From NCBI RefSeq assembly GCF_000165425.1, contig NW_001799628.1, positions 1 to 64,000 of the forward strand: a stretch of 64,000 bases of DNA. Direction: 5' to 3'. Below, piece by piece: positions 49,784 through 62,271 of this stretch; the first letter of the stretch is position 1; the number at the start of each line of letters is the position of its first letter. Both the position numbers and the translations under genes were made by a program. Below the pieces are notes generated by a model. The model was not told the origin of the DNA. It saw nothing but the letters and a program-made list of their open reading frames with translations, and ran no database searches. This DNA is from Paramecium tetraurelia (lineage: Eukaryota; Ciliophora; Oligohymenophorea; Peniculida; Parameciidae).

Positions 49784-50618
49784 ATGTACATGCAGATCAA
49801 TGAAATGGATTTGATATTGCCATCCACAAAAACTACTGGAGCTCTGTGGTTAGGTAATATAAAGGCTGCTTAGAATATAATGAATCTGAGTAAGGAAAAC
49901 ATTCGAACTGTGATTACAGTAGCTAACAATGTTAATGTAAGCTATCCCAAACATTAGAAAATTATCCATAAAGTATATTCATCCATATGATTAGGTTTTT
50001 AAAATTCATGACAAAGAAAATGTAAATATCCAAGAACTGATCGAAATGACTAATGAAGAAATCTAACAGGCTATGAAAATTGGATCTGTTTTAGTGCATT
50101 GCATGGCTGGTATATCTCGATCAGCCACATGTGTTATTGCGTATTTAATGTATCAAAATAAATGGCCATTTGAAAAAACACTTAAATTTGTAAAATCTAA
50201 AAGACCCTGTGTCAAACCCAATGAAGGATTTAAAAAATAACTCATTTCATACTCCAACGAAATCTAAAAGAAATTAGAACCTTAACAAACCTATTCTACT
50301 GAAAACCCTTTAGCCAAATTAAGAAGACAATTGCATTAATCTCCAGAAGATTTGATTAAAAACACTTAATTAGCCAAATCTCCTAGGCATGAGATTAAGG
50401 TCTTGACAAAGGACTCTACAGAAGAAGAGAAACAGTAATATAGATAGCAATTAGCCTAAAAATTATTTGTAAATACTTTTTCTACTACCGAAAGAAATCG
50501 AAAATAATTAAAAACTTTGCTTGCCAATAAATCTACTAATGTTAAAGGATGTATAAGCATGTACAAATAAGTAGAGGAATCAAAATTGGTTGGGTTTCTA
50601 TCAGATCGTTTTAATTGA
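49784..50618 (+). CDS. Dual-specificity protein phosphatase (DUSP)
   Basis: 270 aa, one 22-nt intron. The first 145 residues are a compact DSP domain: GALWLGNIKAAQN, VITVANNVNV, then VLVHCMAGISRSATCVIAYL. The latter has the C-x5-R signature with catalytic Cys and Arg and the AYLM helix, and the general-acid Asp would lie in KIHDKEN. RPCVKPNEGFKKQL closes the domain as in MAP-kinase phosphatases. The C-terminal 120 residues are Lys/Gln-rich and disordered. It removes phosphate from Tyr and Thr/Ser. The first two ATG codons (MYM) leave the start slightly uncertain. Confidence 0.88.
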
Positions 50619-50821
50619 TCTACATATTGATTCTAAATTTCAATTTAAAAATATATTATAAACTAATCAATCTTTTTAATTTAATAGATGAATCATGATC
50701 ACTTCTGATAAAATGGATCTAAACATAACTCTGTGATAGTACTTGCACTTACCGATTAATAATTAACAGAAATTTTATTGAAGCAATAATTCCGCTAATT
50801 AATTATTTTAACAGTTAATTC

Positions 50822-52294
50822 ATGTCTGAAGAAGAGATTGTTGCATGTGATCAATGCAAATAAGTGCCAGATAATTACTTAAGTCTGAATTGTAATCATT
50901 GTTTCTGCTTAGTCTGTATGGCTCAAAACTTTCTGAAAGTATTTTAATTTAGAATAATAGGGTGGAAGAATCTTCAAATTAGAAGGAACAGATAACATTC
51001 ATTATATATGTACGGTGTGTGAAAAAGACACTCCCTTAGATGATGGATCAGTATCAGTAGTTGAGAGTATCTGTCATCAATTGATTCAAACTAGTCTTGA
51101 GAAGGTTCGTGAAGAATAACATATTACTAAAGAAGAAAAACCCCTTCAATAGAGTTAGACTATTGCATAGCCTATAGCATAACCAAAATGCGATATTCAT
51201 ACCAAGGAGGATGCAACATTATTTTGTTTCACTTGTGAGAATAAATGTTTTTGTATTAAATGCCTGTTGAGACACGATAATAAAACACATGAAATATAGA
51301 ATGTGAATAGTTGTTTGAAAAGATTGAGGAGTAAAATGAATGATGCCACTCACACAATAGGGGCATCATTAGAATTAATGCAATTGCAATTAAAAAGAGT
51401 TTAAGACTAAGATTCTACGTTGTAAGAGGAGATGGATTATCTAACTTAAAGAGTGCAAGAATAGTCTCAATCATTATATCAAGTGATTCAGAATAAAGAG
51501 AAAGAGATTGTAACTCAATTAGATAATCTCAAAGAGATACAAGAACAACAGACTGAAAAAATGCTCAATGATATTCAGATGAAAATTAACAGTCTCATTT
51601 AATTGAGGAGTGACTTTGAAAACATTGGTTTGAGTGAATAATTATAACCTTCAGTGAGTATTCTCAACTACTATTCAGGATGTAAATAAATAATGCAAAA
51701 AGTCATAGGATAAATGAGTTTTAGTGATATTTTTAGTACTGTCAAATATTTCCCAGATAATGGTAATTAAGTATTTATTATGAAGATTAATTCTTTAGAT
51801 ATGACGAGTTTGAATTGAAAATGCAGAATTTGAAAGCACAAATTGATAGATTCCTTACTTAATAAAGATCAGTCTCTTAACATGAGAAGTAGAGTAGAAT
51901 TACTCAAAAATCAGCCATCATGGATTAGTTGTATCTTAGTTAAAGATGTCATACCTAAATGGATGAAAGTACTGATAGTTTTAAATCCCATTAAGTGTCC
52001 ACTTACTCTAAAATAAACACTCCAATCAATAATTAAAGGAATTTGTAAGCCAAGGTTGAGGAAATAAAATAATTATATTCAGATAGAGTGAAGACTTAAT
52101 AAAAGCTGTAGAAACAATAAGAGAATAGTCTGAATAATATTCAAAGGTCCTTTTCTGAATTAGCTAGTTTCAAAAAATAGACTGCTCTAAGTGCGTTAAG
52201 ATTATAATAAGGTTTATTCGATTCTAGAGTAACCAAGAAAGTATAATAATCTTAGTAACAATAATCACAAGAATCACAACAAGTACAAAAATGA
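50822..52294 (+). CDS. B-box/RING-like coiled-coil protein
   Basis: 475 aa, introns of 22 nt and 23 nt (51763-51785, ends AAG). Residues 8-80 have C..C...(LNCNHCFCLVC) and CTVCE, a RING-like N-terminus. Residues about 130-170 are a B-box: KCDIHTKEDATLFCFTCENK, then CFCIKCLLRHDNKTHEI, with its Cys/His ligands. A coiled coil follows, making a TRIM-like order. The last 180 residues are Gln/Ser-rich and disordered. TRIM-type proteins are often ubiquitin ligases, but the RING ligand spacing is loose here, so ligase activity is uncertain. Confidence 0.75.
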
Positions 52295-52343
52295 TACCAT
52301 TTTAAATTTTTGTTAAATTTTAATAATAATTATTCATCTATAT

Positions 52344-53561
52344 TCAATTCAACCATTAAGACAGCTTCACCTCTTACATACAAGCTCTCTCGTTTGGATC
52401 AACCCTCAACATAGATGATACTAACTATCTCGCTTGATTACTAACAAAGGATGGATATTCCAATTTCCCTAAACATATCTTTCTGTACAGATCTTTCTCT
52501 GAATTACCACGAAATGGAAATACACCAGTTAAAATCTTATACAAAATAACACCACAAGCCCAAACATCAACTGATTGATCATAGGCACTCTTTTTAACTA
52601 ATTCTGGTGCCATATATTGAGGTGTTCCACAAGAACATGTCTATTTACCATCTACCTTAATTGAATATCCAAAATCAATAATCTTCACTTTTCTGGTGTT
52701 GTAGTCTATTAATAAGTTTTCGAACTTGAGATCCCTATGAGAAATGTTCAACATATGGATGTAAGCAATAGCATCTGCTATTTATCTGAATAATATTTTA
52801 GCTTCATCCTCATTTATTCTTTTGAATGGACGACCTTTCATAAAAGTTTCCAAATTAATGGGAGATGAATATTCCATAATTAAGAATATGGATTTATCAT
52901 TCTCATAAGTATGATACAAATTAATAATATTTGGATGCTTAATTAAATTTAAGATATCCACTTCTCTCTCCAGATTCTTAAGATGCATACTATTCATCTT
53001 CTTTCTATCGTATATTTTTATTGCAACTTCAATATCTAATTCTTTATTTCTTGCCATTTTCACTTCAGCAGTAGCACCGATTCCCAATGTCTTAATAAAT
53101 GAGTAATTGTCAATTCCTTAATATTCGATTGGGATTTCTATTAATTGGGAATATTCTTTTCTGATTACTGCATTTTCAGGATTTTCTCCAAATGAGCCTT
53201 ATTGTTGATAATTAGTCTTTAATATATTTCTAAGATTGTTTCCTAAATTCTTGCAAACTGGCATTGTCTTTTTCTTTTGCAGAGGCTAATAGTTTTCCTA
53301 TTTTGGAGAAGATTGCCTTTTGGTTTATTGGGTTTTGATGGGCGATTTATTGCATTACATTTTGTTGTGAATAGAAACAGAGCGTCTGTGAGTGTCTTCT
53401 CGGTTTTTGAGATATTTCTTTTTGAGATCAAATAGTTTAGAATGCTAATTCGCTAAGTATCCTTATGAACTCAATGGTTAATGACTCTTCTGATAATCTA
53501 CAAGGCTAAGTAGAAAGTTTACTTAAAGATTAATACATATTTGTTTCAGTTGGTTAGTCAT
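52344..53561 (-). CDS. Serine/threonine protein kinase (CAMK/AMPK-like)
   Basis: 405 aa in one frame without introns if the first ATG (53561) is used; an in-frame ATG at 53264 gives 306 aa and cannot be excluded. Kinase domain: [84 protein letters not shown] and RVDPNERA. The APE triplet and [14 protein letters not shown] segment are those of the CAMK/AMPK-like group. The N-terminal 150 residues are basic and disordered. All catalytic residues are present. Confidence 0.85.
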
Positions 53562-53951
53562 CTTCTTAATTAAAGTAATCTTCTGGATTTGTCTAAAGTG
53601 TTCTTTGCTTGTGCTAATCGAATTGGATCATGTATTTAAACTAAAAATAAATCAGTTAATAATATATTTTTATAATAATTTTCGGATTATAAACCTTATT
53701 ACTTCTATCGAAAATAGGTCGAATTATATATAGACACCTTTTTTTACAATATTGGCATTCTAGAGAATTACTTTAAATAGATTTATTGGTATAAATAAGT
53801 AAATATGTTTAATAAAGCAATCAGACAATAAAGTTAATACATTCTATGTTGATTTCTGCAGACCTGATGCTAAATTGAAAAAGGGATGAAGTTATTTTAT
53901 TATTCTGTTCTCTATACTTATTTGTTATAAGATTTAATTATTTAATTAAAA
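53562..53951. other. Divergent promoter region
   Basis: 390 bp between the kinase start (minus) and the ATP synthase gamma start (plus), AT-rich. No gene seen. It presumably carries both promoters. Confidence 0.5.
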
Positions 53952-54891
53952 ATGTAGAGATTATAGGGTGCCACACTTAGTTTATGGAGTAGCTTTACTC
54001 CAGTTCCTTAGTATGCATTTGCAACACTGAATCTTAAATAATTGAAGCAAAGAATGAAGTCTGTAGGATCCATCAGAAAAATCACCAAGGCCATGAAGAT
54101 GGTTGCTGCATCAAAAATGAAGCAGGATGTGTAAAGACTTGAGAATGGCAAATATTTTGGTGTACGTTCTATTTAGGATTTGTTTGCAAATGAAACATAC
54201 TTGTAGAAAAAACAATTGACTTTCAAAATTAATAAGACCCTGTTGGTTCCGATTACATCAGACAAAGGACTTTGTGGTGGCATCAATTCATCAATTATCA
54301 GAGAAACACGTTCAGTGGTACGTCAAAATCGTAATGCTTTCAAACTGTTCTTGATCGGTGAAAAAGTATATGAATATTTAATCACACTTTTAGTCCCTTG
54401 GAGCATTACAAAGAGGATTTCCTGAATTGCTCACATAGGCTATCACAGCTATTCATACACCTATCAATTTTGTTAATTCATCATCAATTGCTCATCAGAT
54501 TTAATTGAATGTCACAGATGATATTGATTAAATAGCTATAATCTTCAATCAATTTAAGAATGTGGTGCAATAAGTGGTCAAGAGAGTTGATTTATTGAAT
54601 AGAAAGAATTTCATAGCTTAATTCAGATTGGTCACTAAATACGATACAGCTGAACCAGAGAAGGAATTTGTTCAAAATTACATGTATGAATATTATGTTG
54701 CAACTGCCTTCTATCATGCCATGTTGAACAATTTCGCTAGTGAAACATCATCAAGAATGAATGCCATGGAGAATGCCTCTAAAAATGCTGGTGAAATGCT
54801 TGACAAATTGACACTTGAATACAATAAGGTCAGACAAGCTAAGATCACAGTTGAGTTATGTGAAATCATTTCAGGAGCCTCAGCTGTCTGA
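53952..54891 (+). CDS. ATPG: Mitochondrial ATP synthase F1 gamma subunit
   Basis: 303 aa, one 28-nt intron (54366-54393). The N-terminus ([15 protein letters not shown]...) is a plausible mitochondrial presequence. The mature part starts [20 protein letters not shown], the gamma-family N-terminal helix, and has [18 protein letters not shown] and the C-terminal signature [20 protein letters not shown] with [12 protein letters not shown]. Gamma is the rotating shaft linking proton flow to ATP synthesis. Length and motifs are normal for the family. Confidence 0.95.
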
Positions 54892-54975
54892 TATTAAATC
54901 AAATCATTTAGAACATATATATATATATAAATATATTAAATCTGTTTTTATGCTTATTATATAAATTGTGTCTTT

Positions 54976-55559
54976 TCATTTTGTTCTGAGCACTTCAGTC
55001 TCAATTTTTCTTCTATTTGTCAATTTAGCTAGGTATTTCTCAAATTATTCAGCAGTAATGTCAACTGCATCATACCCTGCAACATTGTGAATTATTTCAT
55101 CGATATCCTTTTATGAAAAGTTGAGATGCAATTCATCTGAAATCTTTTTCAAATCATCCTTATCCAAGGTACCTTTACCATCAATATCCACCAATGTAAA
55201 GAGTTACTCTCTTCCTTTCTATTCAAATGTATTGCCCTAGAGGAATCTATGCTATCAAATTACCAACTTAGTTGTCAACTCTCTTACGAATTCTTCAAAA
55301 TCCACACCTCCATCTCCATGTTAATCAGAAACTTATGACAAAGTATTGGCTACTATTGGACTCTTCTCCACCAATCCCAAATGTTATGCTGTTATCATTA
55401 CATCCTTCAAATCAATTCTTCTTGTTCTTGGATCACAATACAAATTAAACAATCTGTAAAGTTCTAAGATGTGATCGTTTGTCAAAGTGGTATGATTTCT
55501 TCACCCAAGGCTTTTTAGAGTAAAGCGATCTCGTCTTTGTCCAAATTTTATTGATTCAT
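54976..55559 (-). CDS. EF-hand calcium-binding protein (centrin/calmodulin-like)
   Basis: About 185 aa. Four EF-hand-like units appear in order: LFNLYCDPRTRRIDLKDV (degenerate), QVSDQHGDGGVDFEEFV (canonical loop), LFTLVDIDGKGTLDKDDL (canonical) and VAGYDAVDITAEQFEKYL (degenerate). A 27-nt intron falls between hands 2 and 3. The first 25 codons from the ATG at 55559 (MNQQNLDKDEIALLQK) are in a different frame from TLTNDHILELYRLF. The joint near 55,490 needs 2 mod 3 bases removed and no normal intron was found, so start or sequence is uncertain. A second Ca2+-related protein in the window besides calcineurin A. Confidence 0.7.
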
Positions 55560-55635
55560 TAAATTAAAGATATTTTTAATATATATACATTCTAAACATT
55601 ATTTAATTTAAAATAATTACATTAGAACTAAATAA

Positions 55636-55956
55636 ATGGCATTATAACTTTAAAATAAACTTCAAGGAGTCCTAATGGTTTTTGAAGACACCTTCAGAAA
55701 CTCTCTGTATATGGAAATGGATCAATAGGAATTATAACAGAGAGCTGCTGATATGCTGAAATATCAGAAGGAATTAATGACTCTCATCGACTAAATGCCA
55801 GATATCGATGATTAGGTCTAAAAAACTAAATTATAGGAGTACTTTCTAGAAAAAGACATACAAATCGATAGACACAACCAATTAAAAAAAGAATTAAATG
55901 ATTTAAGTGAAATAGTAGATGTTAAAATTTAAGAATATTTCACTTAATAAAAATGA
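55636..55956 (+). CDS. Small helical protein, possible Mediator subunit 21
   Basis: 106 aa, no intron. It is all helix with the MED21/Srb7 order: an N-terminal LQLQNKLQGVLMVFEDTF, then KYQKELMTLIDQMPDIDDQ resembling the (K/Q)xIDxLIDSLP motif, then a second helix ending VDVKIQEYF. MED21 pairs with MED7 in the Mediator middle module. Similarity is short; a prefoldin-like or other coiled-coil subunit is possible. Its stop is 15 bp from the stop of the BTB gene. Confidence 0.45.
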
Positions 55957-55971
55957 TCAATTTTATATAAA

Positions 55972-57018
55972 TCATTAGTAAAAATTTTGCGTATAATTTC
56001 TAACATAATCTTATGAATTATAATCCGAATCTGATTCCTATTAATCGAAGTCTTCAACTACAAAGTGTACCTTTCTTGCTTTTCTTATCTTCTTTTGATG
56101 ATAATTTAAAAATAATTTTGTCATCAATCCTGGCACTTTAGTTATATCTTACTCTAAATTTGGATTCAATCTTAATATCTAATCAAAATCATCTATAAAT
56201 AAACTATGTGCCTTATCCACTATTATCGGAGATAATATATCGCAATATTTCTCAACAAATAACAAAACCTATAGAATATTTGTGATGTCCAATTTTGATA
56301 TAATATCCTCTTCACACTTCTATTTCAGATCCATTATCATATACTCATCTGCTAATAACATCAAATCACATGCATCTGCGATATTATCAGGGAACTAGCA
56401 AGATCATAATCTTATTTAAATACTTCTTTCCAATATCCACTATATATCCAACCTAGCATCAACTTAAATAATTCAGGCTTTTTGTATTCTACTTTTATGA
56501 TGTTCTATGTACTCTCCATCAGATTTGATGAAAACATTCCATTAAATTTAGGCGATCGACAAGACAATATGCATTTATGTAAGGGAAGCACCTAAATATG
56601 TATCTATTACAATCTTTACTATCTCATCATTAATCTTAAGGATGACATCACTAAATATTCCTCCTAAAAATAAATTTTATAATGAGGATTTCAAAGGATT
56701 TTACACCATCTAATTAAACTCATTGGTATGTATCACCTTAACTAAACTTGCAGTCATTATACTAGTCTCAGGCTAGATCATTAATTAATCAAATACTCTT
56801 ATGTCTCTTCCCAATGATTGAAATCGAAGTTATTTATAATTTAAACCTGTTATACCACAAAATTCTAAACTATAAGATAAAAAAGTTCGAGGCTTTGTAA
56901 TTGGTAATCTGATAGAATTGTTTTTTAGAATGATAACCTAATTCTTCGACGAATTCATTAAATCTTCCCCGGCTTCGAAAATTATATCTAACTAATCTGA
57001 TCCTCTCTTTTTTAACAT
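55972..57018 (-). CDS. BTB/POZ-domain protein
   Basis: 332 aa. The BTB domain lies in the middle: GGIFSDVILKINDEIVK, LPLHKCILSCRSPKFNGMF, then KVEYKKPELFKLMLGWIYSG and NIADACDLMLLADEYMI, the standard D..L...H..(I/V)L..RS..F pattern. It is followed by a BACK-like helical part and an acidic, basic end. A 19-nt intron (56592-56610) lies between the first and second beta segments, and a 29-nt one after YWKE. BTB proteins often serve as CUL3 adaptors. The N-terminal 130 residues are unassigned. Confidence 0.8.
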
Positions 57019-57357
57019 TAATAATTCTAAAATATATAAAAATACTTTAATTTCATATATTTACTAATGATAATTCTTACATTAACTTCTTCTATTTTAC
57101 AAATTCTCTTAAAACAAATAGTATTTTAATCCTAATTTTAGTTGCAAGCTATGGATAATAAATAATAGGAAAAACAGTTTATGTATAATGATAGTAAAAT
57201 AAATTTGGTGTTTAAGGTTGAATGAATCAGTTCACCTATTTTATTTCTTTCAAGTAATTCATTAAGAGCATAATGAAGATAAGATAAAAAGATGAAGTTT
57301 TATTCGATAATAATAAATTTGGAATTACTTAATTTTCTATTAAAAATAATATAAAAA
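57019..57357. other. Intergenic, nothing recognised
   Basis: About 340 bp of AT-rich DNA between divergent starts. No gene seen. Confidence 0.5.
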
Positions 57358-57652
57358 ATGTAGGATAGAGAAGCAATCAAAAATAAAATACTAGCCTGCT
57401 TTAAGGAAATTGATGAACAATATGAAGTTAATTCTTATTTTTTATAGATCCCTTTAGTCGTCAACAACAAAAATCGAAAATTCTATTGAACAAATGCCAG
57501 AATTCTAACAGAGTGATTAAGGGTTGGATAATACACCTAAGTTGTAATAGCAAAGCTAACCTTAACCTACTTAACCTAATGTTTCCTGCATAACTAACGA
57601 ACTTTCTAAATTGTCAGGTGATATTGTAGAGGCTTTAAAGTTTAAGTAATGA
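57358..57652 (+). CDS. Small helical protein, unknown
   Basis: 87 aa with a 31-nt intron starting GTT. MQDREAIKNKILACFKEIDEQYE is a helix, then TTKIENSIEQMPEFQQ, a Gln/Pro linker and a final ELSKLSGDIVEALKF helix. No domain recognised. Frame and composition support a real gene, but evidence is weak because of its size. Confidence 0.5.
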
Positions 57653-58003
57653 ATAGTAAAATAATATGAAAATTTTATATTTAGAAATATATACAAACTT
57701 TATTGCCCAATTGAATAATTCTGAGAAATAAAACTTAATTTTTCTTCTTTTTTTAATATTAACAAAATAGTATCTATATTTGTTTAACTTAATGGTGAAA
57801 ATGAAATGATTGTCAATTTTCTTGTAAAAAATCTTCTTCTATAATGTGAATCATATATCAAAGTATAGTAAATCAATTACATTTTAAAAATTAAGACTGA
57901 TACTTTATAGCAATATCTTACTATATAAGTAGAGTTGAAGTTGTATAAAATATTTAAAATTGGAAATTAATGTGCCTATATTTTTATAATAAAATAATTA
58001 TAA
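57653..58003. other. Intergenic, nothing recognised
   Basis: 350 bp of AT-rich sequence upstream of the second PP2C gene. No coding frame seen. Confidence 0.5.
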
Positions 58004-59331
58004 ATGCACTAATAATCTGTTCCAATTACAAGATTATAAAGAGAGTATCGTTTAAAACCACTTGAATTTTCATCTCCTCAAAAAGAAAATATTTAAAGAA
58101 TAGTTTCTAGATATCCTGAAAGTGCTGATTATAACAGCAATAGTGGTAAATACTAGACTAATCTATCATTGCCTGCACTACCTCCTTTAAAAAAGATGAA
58201 CAAAATAGAGTAGACAATTTCAATCTATAAGGGTAAGGCTAATCGTTTGCCATCTATATAATTTACTTCAAGTGAGTAGTAATTATAAAGAAAAAAGTAA
58301 ATTTAAGAAATCGATGGAATGAGAAAATCAATAACACCAGAGAAAAGATTGGGAAAGAGAAATTCCTTATTGTTTGCCATGAGAACTAAGGCTGGTTGTT
58401 AGCCAAATAAGGCTACAAAAATTAATTAAGATGCTGCAATAGTATGTCCAAAAAATGTAGAAAGGTAACACTCTATATATTAAGCATTAGTGTTGGATAT
58501 AAGTTGTTTGCAGTGTGTGATGGCCATGGATTAAATGGACATATGGTTTCAAATTAAATCAAATAGCAATTGCCTAAACATTTGGGTAGATTATTAAAGG
58601 ATGCAGAGAACATAGAGAATCAAATTCAAAAAGCATTTACAATAACTAATAGAGAACTTTGGAACTCTGAAATTGACACCAATCTTTCAGGTTCAACTAC
58701 AGTATCATTATTGATAACTAAGGACATTGTAATTTAAACATTCTAATTAAGATTTACTCAGCAAATGTAGGTGACTCAAGGGCAATAATGTGTAGATTTG
58801 ATGACGGTTGGAAAGTAGTTCCTTTGAGCAGAGATCATAAACCAGATGATTCAGAAGAGAAAAAAAAAATATTGGAGGCAGGAGGAAGAGTAGAATAATA
58901 AAAAGGTTTATTACTAATTAAATTAATAGATTTGTATGGAAACCCAATAGGACCATTTCGAGTGTGGCTTTCGTATATTTAAGCTCCAGGATTGGCAATG
59001 AGTAGGTCACTTGGAGACAAAGTAGGGGCTTAAGCAGGAGTAACTGCAGAACCAGAAATTAAACAGTATACTATAACTGGATAGGATCATTTTATTGTGG
59101 TGGCATCGGATGGGGTGTGGGAATACTTAAGCAATGAAGAGGTACTTTAAAATTCAATTAGGTCATGAGTATTGTTATTCCTTATTTGGAAAAAGACAAT
59201 CCAGAATAAGCAGCAGAACGTATAATAATAGAAGCAACCTAAGCATGGAGAAGAGTATATTTGATCATAAATTCTAGAATAGTTTAGCTAGAGACGACAT
59301 TACTTGTATAGTTATATTCTTATAAAAGTGA
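58004..59331 (+). CDS. PP2C-type protein phosphatase (second copy)
   Basis: About 411 aa after introns of 26, 23 (58729-58751, ends AAG), 20 and 23 nt; a further 24-nt in-frame intron near 58,900 is possible. A basic, Ser-rich N-terminal 150 residues precede the PPM domain: AVCDGHGLNGHMVS, SGSTTVSLL, YSANVGDSRAIMC, LSRDHKPDDSEEK, GLAMSRSLGDK, VVASDGVWEYLSNEEV and LARDDITCIVIFL. Metal ligands are intact. It has the same architecture as the PP2C at 38,759 but is clearly divergent, so not a recent duplicate. Probably a Mg/Mn-dependent Ser/Thr phosphatase. Confidence 0.9.
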
Positions 59332-59723
59332 AATAATAATTTATTATAATTTACATATTCTAAAGATCTCCAATGAATAATTCAATTTTTAATGTGTAAA
59401 AACTAATCTGGACACCTCTATATGTTGTTTAATTGTTTAAGATGAATCAAGCAAGTAACTGATTTTTTCTTAAAAAAAAGATATGTTATTTGGTTAAAAA
59501 TATTAGATTTTTCAGTTAACTTCAAAATTACATCGATGATTATAAAAGAAATTAAATAATGTTATAAAAGAAATTCATAATAAACATATGGTTATTCAAG
59601 GTGTTTCTTGATCATTCTAAATATCATACTACTCTCTTTAGATTAGAATAACTATTATAATATCAAAGATCTAATACCAGATTATGTTAATAAAAGTAAT
59701 TTAGATATATATAATTAATTAAA
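59332..59723. other. Intergenic, nothing recognised
   Basis: 390 bp of AT-rich sequence between two same-strand genes. No gene or repeat seen. Confidence 0.5.
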
Positions 59724-60853
59724 ATGAAATAATCAGCTTAACCTCCCCGCTCAACTTAATTTCGGGCAAACTCTCGAGAAGCCAGACTTAACTTTGCTTA
59801 ATAAGCGGAAATGAATCTTCGTGGAGATTTCAAACCTTAAGTACCTTTAGAGCCCTAAAGGCCTACTTAAAGAAGTAATAGTTATAGTCGAAACAATCCC
59901 AATCGTCCAGCTACTTAAGAGGAAATACGATCGGCTTTAACTCTACTCAAAGCCAAACGAGATAAGGATAGGAAATATTCTGAATTCACATAAGCTGTGC
60001 CAGATCAAGATATTTACTAGGCTCCTTCCTTAATGAAAGCTTAAAGTTATTAGCCTCAAGCAACTGCGTATGAAGATATTGTAGCAAAGGAGGATAAAAA
60101 ACCGATTGAAATCGATGAATACGAAAATGATGATGAGGAATTAATCGAATGTCCTGAAGGTTGCGGAAGGAAGTTTAAAAGGTCTGCTTTGTAAAAACAC
60201 ATTAAGATTTGCAAGAAGGTATTTCAAGAGAAGAGAAAAGCATTCGACACTAAGGAGCATCGGATACTCAATCCTGATCATGCTAAATTATTATAGAAAT
60301 AAGAGTAGGAAGATAAGATTTGTAATTATTGCATTTATTGAAGAGTAACAACAACAATAGAAAAAAAAATAAGCCTAACCTAAAATTGATGATAGACCAT
60401 TATAAGGTTAAAAAAAGCCTAAATGGAAACTGCAATCTGAATAGTTCAGAGCAGCAATGAAAATAAATAAAGGAGTACCACTTACCCAATAGGAACAAGT
60501 ACATGAATCACTAAGTCTAGGTTGCCATCGAAGAAGTGGATGACAGAGTATAGTGTGAGCATTGCGGCAGAAAATTTAATGAGCAAACAGCCTTGAAACA
60601 CATACCATCGTGTAAGGAAAAGGCTATGATAAATTCAATGAAGAAGAAATCTCAATAGATGTTACCACCATAACAGAATACTATTAAGTCTCAGTTTAAT
60701 GCAACTAACAATTTCCAAAAACAACAACAATAACCTTAATAATAAACCAATAATATCAGAAACAACGTTAACTTGAATGGAACAAACAATACATTCACAA
60801 GTACTTAAACTGCTTCAAGAAGGCCTCCTCCTTCTTCTTCAAAAAAATATTGA
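59724..60853 (+). CDS. C2HC zinc-finger protein (ZC2HC1-like)
   Basis: 361 aa, two 22-nt introns; the first (60322-60343) ends AAG. Two C2HC fingers of the ZC2HC1/FAM164 type: ECPEGCGRKFKRSALQKHIKI followed by C, and QCEHCGRKFNEQTALKHIPSC, separated by a Gln/Lys-rich linker. The N-terminus is Arg/Gln/Pro-rich and the C-terminus Asn/Gln/Ser-rich, both disordered. The GRKF....L..H...C core is well conserved in this family. Its function is poorly known; some members are linked to cilia or sperm, so any ciliary role is inference. Confidence 0.85.
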
Positions 60854-61120
60854 ATATAATTAATTATATTTATAATTTATAATCGATTGAATTAAAGCAT
60901 TTGATTTAAGATTGTCTCTATGTTATTAGTATATTTGTCTATACACAAAAATATTAATAATTTATACATAAAATCAGTTATTTAGCTCCATATTTTTATT
61001 ATTATTTTTCAATATATTAAAATTTACTAGAGCTATCTGATTATTTTTACTGTTTATGTCATTCTTAAGATGTATTATCTACAATAAATTATCAATATCC
61101 ATATAAATAATTAATTATAA

Positions 61121-62174
61121 TCAGATTTGTTAAAAATGGTTTCTAAATTTGTTTGATTGATCCAATATCAAATTGTATTTCTCATTCATTCTAAGCAATC
61201 TCTCTAAGATGAATAATGATAAATATGATACAGTTTAAGTCTTCTCTGGATTGTCTTAAAAGGTCCACAATTTCCTTAGCTTCTTAAGATTGTGATCTAA
61301 TCGGACTCTTTACCTCTAATGTTGATTTTGGAGATGTTTGAGGTGATATCTGAGAATTTTGTGAAGTATTGAGATTTTTTAATGTATTCTTTGTTTTTAT
61401 AGATTTTTTTTCTTAAATCACTGTTTCGGACTTGGCAAATTTTTTGGTTGACTGTCTTTTTTCATAATTTGTTTTTGTTGCTTACAAATTTTATCTTGGC
61501 TAGATTTTCTTAGATGCAAGTTAGATATATTATTGTTCTACTACAATTTCTTTTTCCAGTTTGGCAATATCATTTAGTAATTGTTATTTCTTACTTTAAA
61601 ATTATAAATGAAAGGATTAATTCGATTAACTTACTTAGTTCTTAATAAGTTTATTTTTTGGTTAAGGTACTTGATCTATTGATGTTCTTCTAAAATGCTA
61701 TGAGCCTCTCGATATATCGATTAATTAAGATTGTGTTATTGAAGAATTAATCTATTATTTTTATGTTCCACTCTTTACAGCTCTCTTTTTGGATTCATAA
61801 AATTCTTTTTTTTTATTTTTTGCATTATCCTTAGATCTTTTTATTTGATCTTGAATAGTCTTTTGTCTTTCACAATAAGCTTTCTCTGCATCATCAGGAG
61901 CCATTTGACTATATGTGTAGCTTTTAAGTATCCTATCATCCTCACTTATTTACTGATTTTAGATTTCAGAAAATGCAGTGTGACTATTATAGAAAGCACT
62001 ATCAGCATAAATGTTAATAATCTTAGATGGAGATTACTCATTTTCCTCTAAGTATTTAAGAGGACTGATTTATTCCACTTGGTTTTGTGGTTATGACTAT
62101 TTCTATTTGATTCTTAATGCCGAACCAGTAGAGAATGCAGAACTCTGCACTTTAATCAAAGGAGAGGCTTACAT
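61121..62174 (-). CDS. Coiled-coil, Ser/Gln-rich protein
   Basis: 341 aa with a 28-nt intron near the C-terminus. Residues 1-100 are Ser/Gln-rich. YCERQKTIQDQIKRSKDNA, then KKKEFYESKKRAVK form a basic helix, followed by a disordered part, a coil LNDIAKLEKEIVVEQQ and a C-terminal coil EIVDLLRQSREDL...RLLRMNEKYNLIL. No known domain. Localisation unknown. Confidence 0.65.
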
Positions 62175-62271
62175 ATTAAATTAACTTAATATTTATATAT
62201 AATTTGGTTATACTCTAATTGATGACCAAAACCGAAGGGTAACAAAAATTTATAGGTAAATATGTACATTA

